Shown here one piece after another: positions 4,633 to 7,056 of a stretch of 7,056 bases of DNA; position 1 is the stretch's first letter, and the number at the start of each line of letters is the position of its first letter. The position numbers were made by a program, and so were the translations under genes. The notes below the pieces were generated by a model. That model saw only the letters and a program-made list of their open reading frames with translations, was not told the DNA's origin and searched no databases. Source of the DNA: DATBGS01 sp036557885 (lineage in GTDB: Bacteria > Chloroflexota > Ktedonobacteria > Ktedonobacterales > DATBGS01); assembly GCA_036557885.1 (NCBI GenBank), contig DATBGS010000149.1, positions 1-7,056 on the forward strand. Direction: 5' to 3'.

Positions 4633-6759
4633 ATGGCCGTGCAGATTGGCGCTCAGCTTGGTGACTATCGCCTGGTCCGCGAACTAGGCACTGGTACGTT
4701 TGGCACTGTCTATCAGGCGCAGCATGAGCATCTTCGCACCCAGGTTGCCATTAAGGTGCTGCATGGGCAGATCACCGACGACGAGCGCGCGAGGCTGCGC
4801 GCCGAGGCACGTACCCAGGCCGCGCTGGTGCATGCCTTTATTGTGCCGGTGTTGACCTATTCCGAGCAGCCCGTACCCTATCTGGTGATGAAGTTTGCGC
4901 CCAACGGCACGCTCAAAGACCGCTATCGCCTGGGGCAGCGCTATCCGCTCGCTGCCATCCTGCCACATGTGCACCAGATTGCCGAAGGCTTGCAGTACGC
5001 CCACAACATGAATCTGATGCATCTGGACCTCAAGCCCGCCAACATCCTCCTGGGCGAGCAGCAGGAAGCGCTCATTTCGGACTTTGGCATTGCAGTGATC
5101 TTGCAAGAGTTTAAAACCCACCAGACGATGAGCGATTTTGCGGGCACGCCCGCCTACGCCGCGCCAGAGCAAATCCAGAACAAGCCCGGCAAGGCCAGCG
5201 ACCAATATGCCCTGGCAACGATGGTTTTTCAGTGGCTCACCGGGACGCTGCCTTTTCGGGGCGATCCCTGGTCCATTGGCGTCCAGAAGCTCGCCCAGAA
5301 TCCGCCGTCGCTGCGCAGCCAGATGCCCAGCCTGTCGCCCAAAGTGGAAAAGGTGGTGCTGCGGGCGCTGGCGAAAGAGCCGGGCAAACGGTTTCCCTCT
5401 GTCGGTGACTTTGCGCGTGCCCTGGAGGAAGCGGCGCTGAGCGCCACGCCGCCCGCTCGCGTGGTCAACACCCCTGTCCAGCCGCCCGTGTTCCAAACGC
5501 CCGCGCCTGTCGCGCCAGCCCCTTTACCACAGCCACCAGCCGGAAATACGATCTACACGGACACGACAAAGATCAGCCAGCCGCAGTTGTCAGCGACGGT
5601 TCCTGTGGTTCAGCCGCCCCAGCAAACCCGGCCCGCCGATAGCCCGACAACGGCGCGCATTGCGCCAGGCGTCACCATCAAAGAAGGGCAACAGGACAGC
5701 GCCCCAACGCTCCCCACCCCTCCTGGGGCGCGCTTTCCCAGGCTAGTTGCAGGCCGTTTTCGTCGCCTGCCGAAACGCCGCCGCAGAATCATGGTGCTGG
5801 CTGCGCTGGCACTGACGCTGCTCCTGGTGCTTGGGGCGGGAGCAGCGTATCTCTCCAGCATCCGCGTCCCACTGAAAGACACCTATACCTTTACCACCAC
5901 GCAGGACAACACAAATATTGCCAGGCAGCAGGTCAATAGCCACCTGGCCTCTATCGAGATTGATCACCAGGAACAGACAACCCTAGCCACCGGGGGACCA
6001 ACGCCCGCAGTTCAGGCGCGGGGCACCCTCAATTTCTTCAATAATACTCCGAAGATAGTCTTCCTACCGCAAGGTTCGGTGCTCAATGAGAAGCACGCTC
6101 TCTGCTCAGCCCCGATACAAATGGTGCTTGACGCAGACGTTACCATTCCTGCATCCCCTGATGGGCAGTATGGTCAGGGGCTAGAGGCTCCTGCCCATGT
6201 GCTGCAATATGGGACCATTGGCAATGTCTCAGCGTTTCCTGATACGGGATGCTTCCATTCTGATGAGGGTCAGCCTGGAGCGGATGGCAATTTTAGTGGT
6301 TGGGTCGTACAGAATGCGGCCCCCTTTACCGGCGGACGAGACGCGGTGCTCCAACAGAGCGACATTGATGGCGCTGCCGCAAGCATCATGGCCGCGCATC
6401 CTGCTCCCAATCCCACCGATGCGTTGCAGGTTATCAACAGGAGAAATAGTCGGCTGCTTGAGACGCCAGCCCCATCCTGCGGGACCAGGGTGACTGCTGA
6501 CCATGCTGTTGGGGACAAGATTGGGCAAGCGGTGGTCTTTTTTACGTATGTGTGCAGCGGCTATGTGTACGACGAGGCGGGCGCGGAGCAGGTTGCCACC
6601 AACCTGCTCACGGCGCGCGCGGCGCGTGATCTTCCCCCGTTCTTCAAGCCGGAGGGAGAAATCAGCAGCACCATCACAAGTGTGACGCTGACCGACCCAC
6701 AAAAAGCGACGTTTCGGCTGACGGTGATTGCCCAGGGCACATGGGGCTTTCAGTTCTAG
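4633..6759 (+). CDS. PknB-type transmembrane Ser/Thr protein kinase with an extracellular baseplate-J-like domain
   Basis: This 708-residue protein has an N-terminal Hanks-type kinase domain (residues about 11-268). It shows the Gly loop G19-T-G-T-F-G24, Lys41 in VAIK, the alpha-C Glu58, the catalytic loop H130-L-D132-L-K134-P-A-N137, D150-F-G, and A177-P-E179. All catalytic residues are present, but the usual HRD arginine is Leu131, so it is a non-RD kinase. A Pro-rich, Thr/Ser/Gln-rich juxtamembrane linker (about 270-370) and KRRRR precede one membrane helix (about 386-407). The outer part (408-708) contains ARGTLNFFNNTP, a VTIPA strand, a GxIGNVSA turn and FTGGRDAVLQQSDID. From memory this resembles the baseplate J/gp47-like beta domain found in some Chloroflexota surface proteins. 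Four cysteines lie outside (491, 540, 616, 641) and could form two disulfides. It has its own promoter, and its ligand is unknown. Confidence 0.93.
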   Translation: MAVQIGAQLGDYRLVRELGTGTFGTVYQAQHEHLRTQVAIKVLHGQITDDERARLRAEARTQAALVHAFIVPVLTYSEQPVPYLVMKFAPNGTLKDRYRLGQRYPLAAILPHVHQIAEGLQYAHNMNLMHLDLKPANILLGEQQEALISDFGIAVILQEFKTHQTMSDFAGTPAYAAPEQIQNKPGKASDQYALATMVFQWLTGTLPFRGDPWSIGVQKLAQNPPSLRSQMPSLSPKVEKVVLRALAKEPGKRFPSVGDFARALEEAALSATPPARVVNTPVQPPVFQTPAPVAPAPLPQPPAGNTIYTDTTKISQPQLSATVPVVQPPQQTRPADSPTTARIAPGVTIKEGQQDSAPTLPTPPGARFPRLVAGRFRRLPKRRRRIMVLAALALTLLLVLGAGAAYLSSIRVPLKDTYTFTTTQDNTNIARQQVNSHLASIEIDHQEQTTLATGGPTPAVQARGTLNFFNNTPKIVFLPQGSVLNEKHALCSAPIQMVLDADVTIPASPDGQYGQGLEAPAHVLQYGTIGNVSAFPDTGCFHSDEGQPGADGNFSGWVVQNAAPFTGGRDAVLQQSDIDGAAASIMAAHPAPNPTDALQVINRRNSRLLETPAPSCGTRVTADHAVGDKIGQAVVFFTYVCSGYVYDEAGAEQVATNLLTARAARDLPPFFKPEGEISSTITSVTLTDPQKATFRLTVIAQGTWGFQF

Positions 6760-6775
6760 CAAAAGTCCCGCCCCC

Positions 6776-6804
6776 TTGATTTTTCGCGCAACATCTGGTA
6801 TACT
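6776..6804 (+). promoter_or_regulatory. Strong extended -10 promoter downstream of the kinase
   Basis: TTGATT (6776-6781) and TATACT (6799-6804) are separated by 17 bases, and TGG directly before the -10 makes it an extended -10 site. It begins 17 bases after the kinase stop codon, with no hairpin terminator between. The predicted start is near 6811. It drives whatever lies at 6822-7056 and beyond. Confidence 0.72.
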
Positions 6805-6821
6805 TTGCGCAAGCTTCCTTG

Positions 6822-7056
6822 ATGGAGGCTCACCATGCACGCGCGTGTGCATCGGCAGTTCGTTTATTTTGCAAGCAGCATCACGGCCAGCGTGACCGTG
6901 CTTTATGGCACCTGTCACGCCAAATTAACCCAACCCTGCATCAGGCAGAGGTCAAGCCGCAAGACATTCTGAAAGTCCCTCTTCCGGCCACCTCTCACCA
7001 GAACTCGCGCTCTGCATCAGGCAACGCCCATATGGGCCGGGGCCATGCCCCGCTTC
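6822..7056 (+). CDS. Open frame running off the window edge, unknown product (78+ codons)
   Basis: From the ATG at 6822 this frame stays open for 78 codons to the end of the window. The predicted transcript start is only about 11 bases upstream and there is no Shine-Dalgarno, so translation would be leaderless-like, or the true start could lie elsewhere (for example, the better-placed ATG at 6835 followed by a frame change). The middle part looks protein-like: LWHLSRQ (residues 28-34), NP at 36-37 and VKPQDILKVP (44-53) recall the end of a LysM repeat (N-P...I-x-P-G-x-x-L-x-I-P). However, about seven residues of a normal LysM are missing and the Gly is replaced by Gln. I do not assign a family. 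The C-terminal part in the window is rich in Ser, Gly and His and may be noncoding. Confidence 0.3.
   Translation, partial: MEAHHARACASAVRLFCKQHHGQRDRALWHLSRQINPTLHQAEVKPQDILKVPLPATSHQNSRSASGNAHMGRGHAPL
6824..6828 (+). promoter_or_regulatory. Shine-Dalgarno GGAGG in the tail locus
   Basis: GGAGG is followed by six bases and the ATG at 6835, which is ideal spacing. The same bases overlap another ATG (6822-6824), so this short stretch serves two possible starts in different frames. Confidence 0.6.
6835..6852. repeat. 18-bp near-perfect palindrome over the ATG at 6835
   Basis: ATGCAC (6835-6840) pairs with GTGCAT (6847-6852) around GCGCGT, which can add one C-G and one G-T pair. As RNA this would bury the start codon directly after the Shine-Dalgarno; as DNA it could be a dimer operator placed about 25 bp after the transcript start. 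A further hairpin, TCACG-gccag-CGTGA, follows at 6881-6895 and competes with CACGG/CCGTG pairing of 6882-6886 with 6896-6900. Confidence 0.5.
6835..6972 (+). CDS. Small open frame with the best translation signals of the tail locus (45 aa, unknown)
   Basis: The ATG at 6835 sits six bases after GGAGG and about 25 bases after the predicted start of a strong promoter, so signals for its expression are better than for any other frame here. The protein starts MHARVHRQFVYFASSITASV, has a mildly hydrophobic middle (residues about 8-24), and ends at TGA 6970-6972. I do not recognise it. It could be a real small protein, a leader peptide whose translation controls the overlapping frame from 6822, or the 5' part of a gene interrupted by a frameshift. 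Confidence 0.33.
   Translation: MHARVHRQFVYFASSITASVTVLYGTCHAKLTQPCIRQRSSRKTF
6936..7023 (+). repeat. Pair of 12-bp direct repeats in the tail
   Basis: CTGCATCAGGCA occurs at 6936-6947 and again at 7012-7023, 76 bp apart. The spacing is not a multiple of three (76 = 3x25+1), so the two copies are read in different frames, which argues against a protein-level repeat. It could be the remnant of a duplication or a binding-site pair. Confidence 0.45.
7026..7051. repeat. Palindrome and hairpin at the window edge
   Basis: GCCCATATGGGC (7026-7037) is a perfect 12-bp palindrome. Directly after it, GGGGC-cat-GCCCC (7039-7051) forms a 5-bp GC stem with a three-base loop. The pair may be the start of another dispersed intergenic element cut by the window end, or a terminator for the tail transcript. 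No T-tract is visible before the sequence stops. Confidence 0.45.

Noticed and set aside
4684..5496. 270-codon open frame on the minus strand
   Set aside because: It is antisense to the kinase catalytic domain, whose motifs are all intact, and it matches no family.
6760..6790. Intrinsic terminator after the kinase
   Set aside because: There is a short T run (6780-6784), but no GC stem precedes it, and it is part of the following promoter.
6229..6918. 229-codon open frame on the minus strand
   Set aside because: It is antisense to the kinase outer domain and the tail promoter, with no start signals and a low-complexity, basic product.

Overview
The window looks like a chromosomal segment from a GC-rich (roughly 60% by eye) bacterium, most likely a Chloroflexota member of the Ktedonobacteria type. 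That assignment is an inference from three features: a PknB-type kinase with an extracellular baseplate-J-like domain, GC-rich dispersed intergenic repeats, and canonical sigma70-like promoters with Shine-Dalgarno sites. No rRNA, tRNA or marker gene is present to confirm it.

Layout, left to right. (1) Bases 1-455 (+) hold the C-terminal part of a serine hydrolase of the class C beta-lactamase/esterase family. (2) Bases 456-550 are a convergent gap filled by a long hairpin, repeat copy A. (3) Bases 551-2258 (-) hold three genes chained by ATGA stop/start overlaps: a 58-residue two-helix membrane protein, a GNAT acetyltransferase and an MBL-fold hydrolase. A five-codon upstream frame joins this chain with a fourth ATGA overlap. 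(4) Bases 2273-2376 hold a composite repeat (copies B and C). (5) Bases 2377-3687 (-) encode an MFS exporter. (6) A further repeat copy (D) lies at 3730-3789. (7) Bases 3800-4453 (-) encode an ArsR-type winged-helix regulator. (8) Bases 4454-4632 are a divergent control region with two near-consensus promoters and a perfect 16-bp operator-like palindrome at the regulator's start site. (9) Bases 4633-6759 (+) encode a 708-residue transmembrane Ser/Thr protein kinase. (10) The tail, 6760-7056, carries a strong extended -10 promoter and a good Shine-Dalgarno followed by two overlapping small reading frames, a palindrome, short direct repeats and a further palindrome at the window edge.

How the genes may work together (inference): the regulator probably represses itself and, by read-through, the MFS exporter; that is a standard drug- or metabolite-responsive arrangement. 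The GNAT/MBL/small-membrane-protein unit lies on the same strand just downstream and could be co-transcribed or processed separately at the repeat hairpins. A drug exporter, an AAC(6')-like GNAT, an MBL hydrolase and a serine hydrolase together give the area a detoxification flavour, but no substrate can be read from sequence. The kinase is transcribed away from this block from its own promoter.

The most unusual points are the kinase with a non-RD catalytic loop fused through one membrane helix to a baseplate-J-like outer domain, the dispersed repeat family found in three intergenic gaps on the left side, and the promoter-driven small locus after the kinase.
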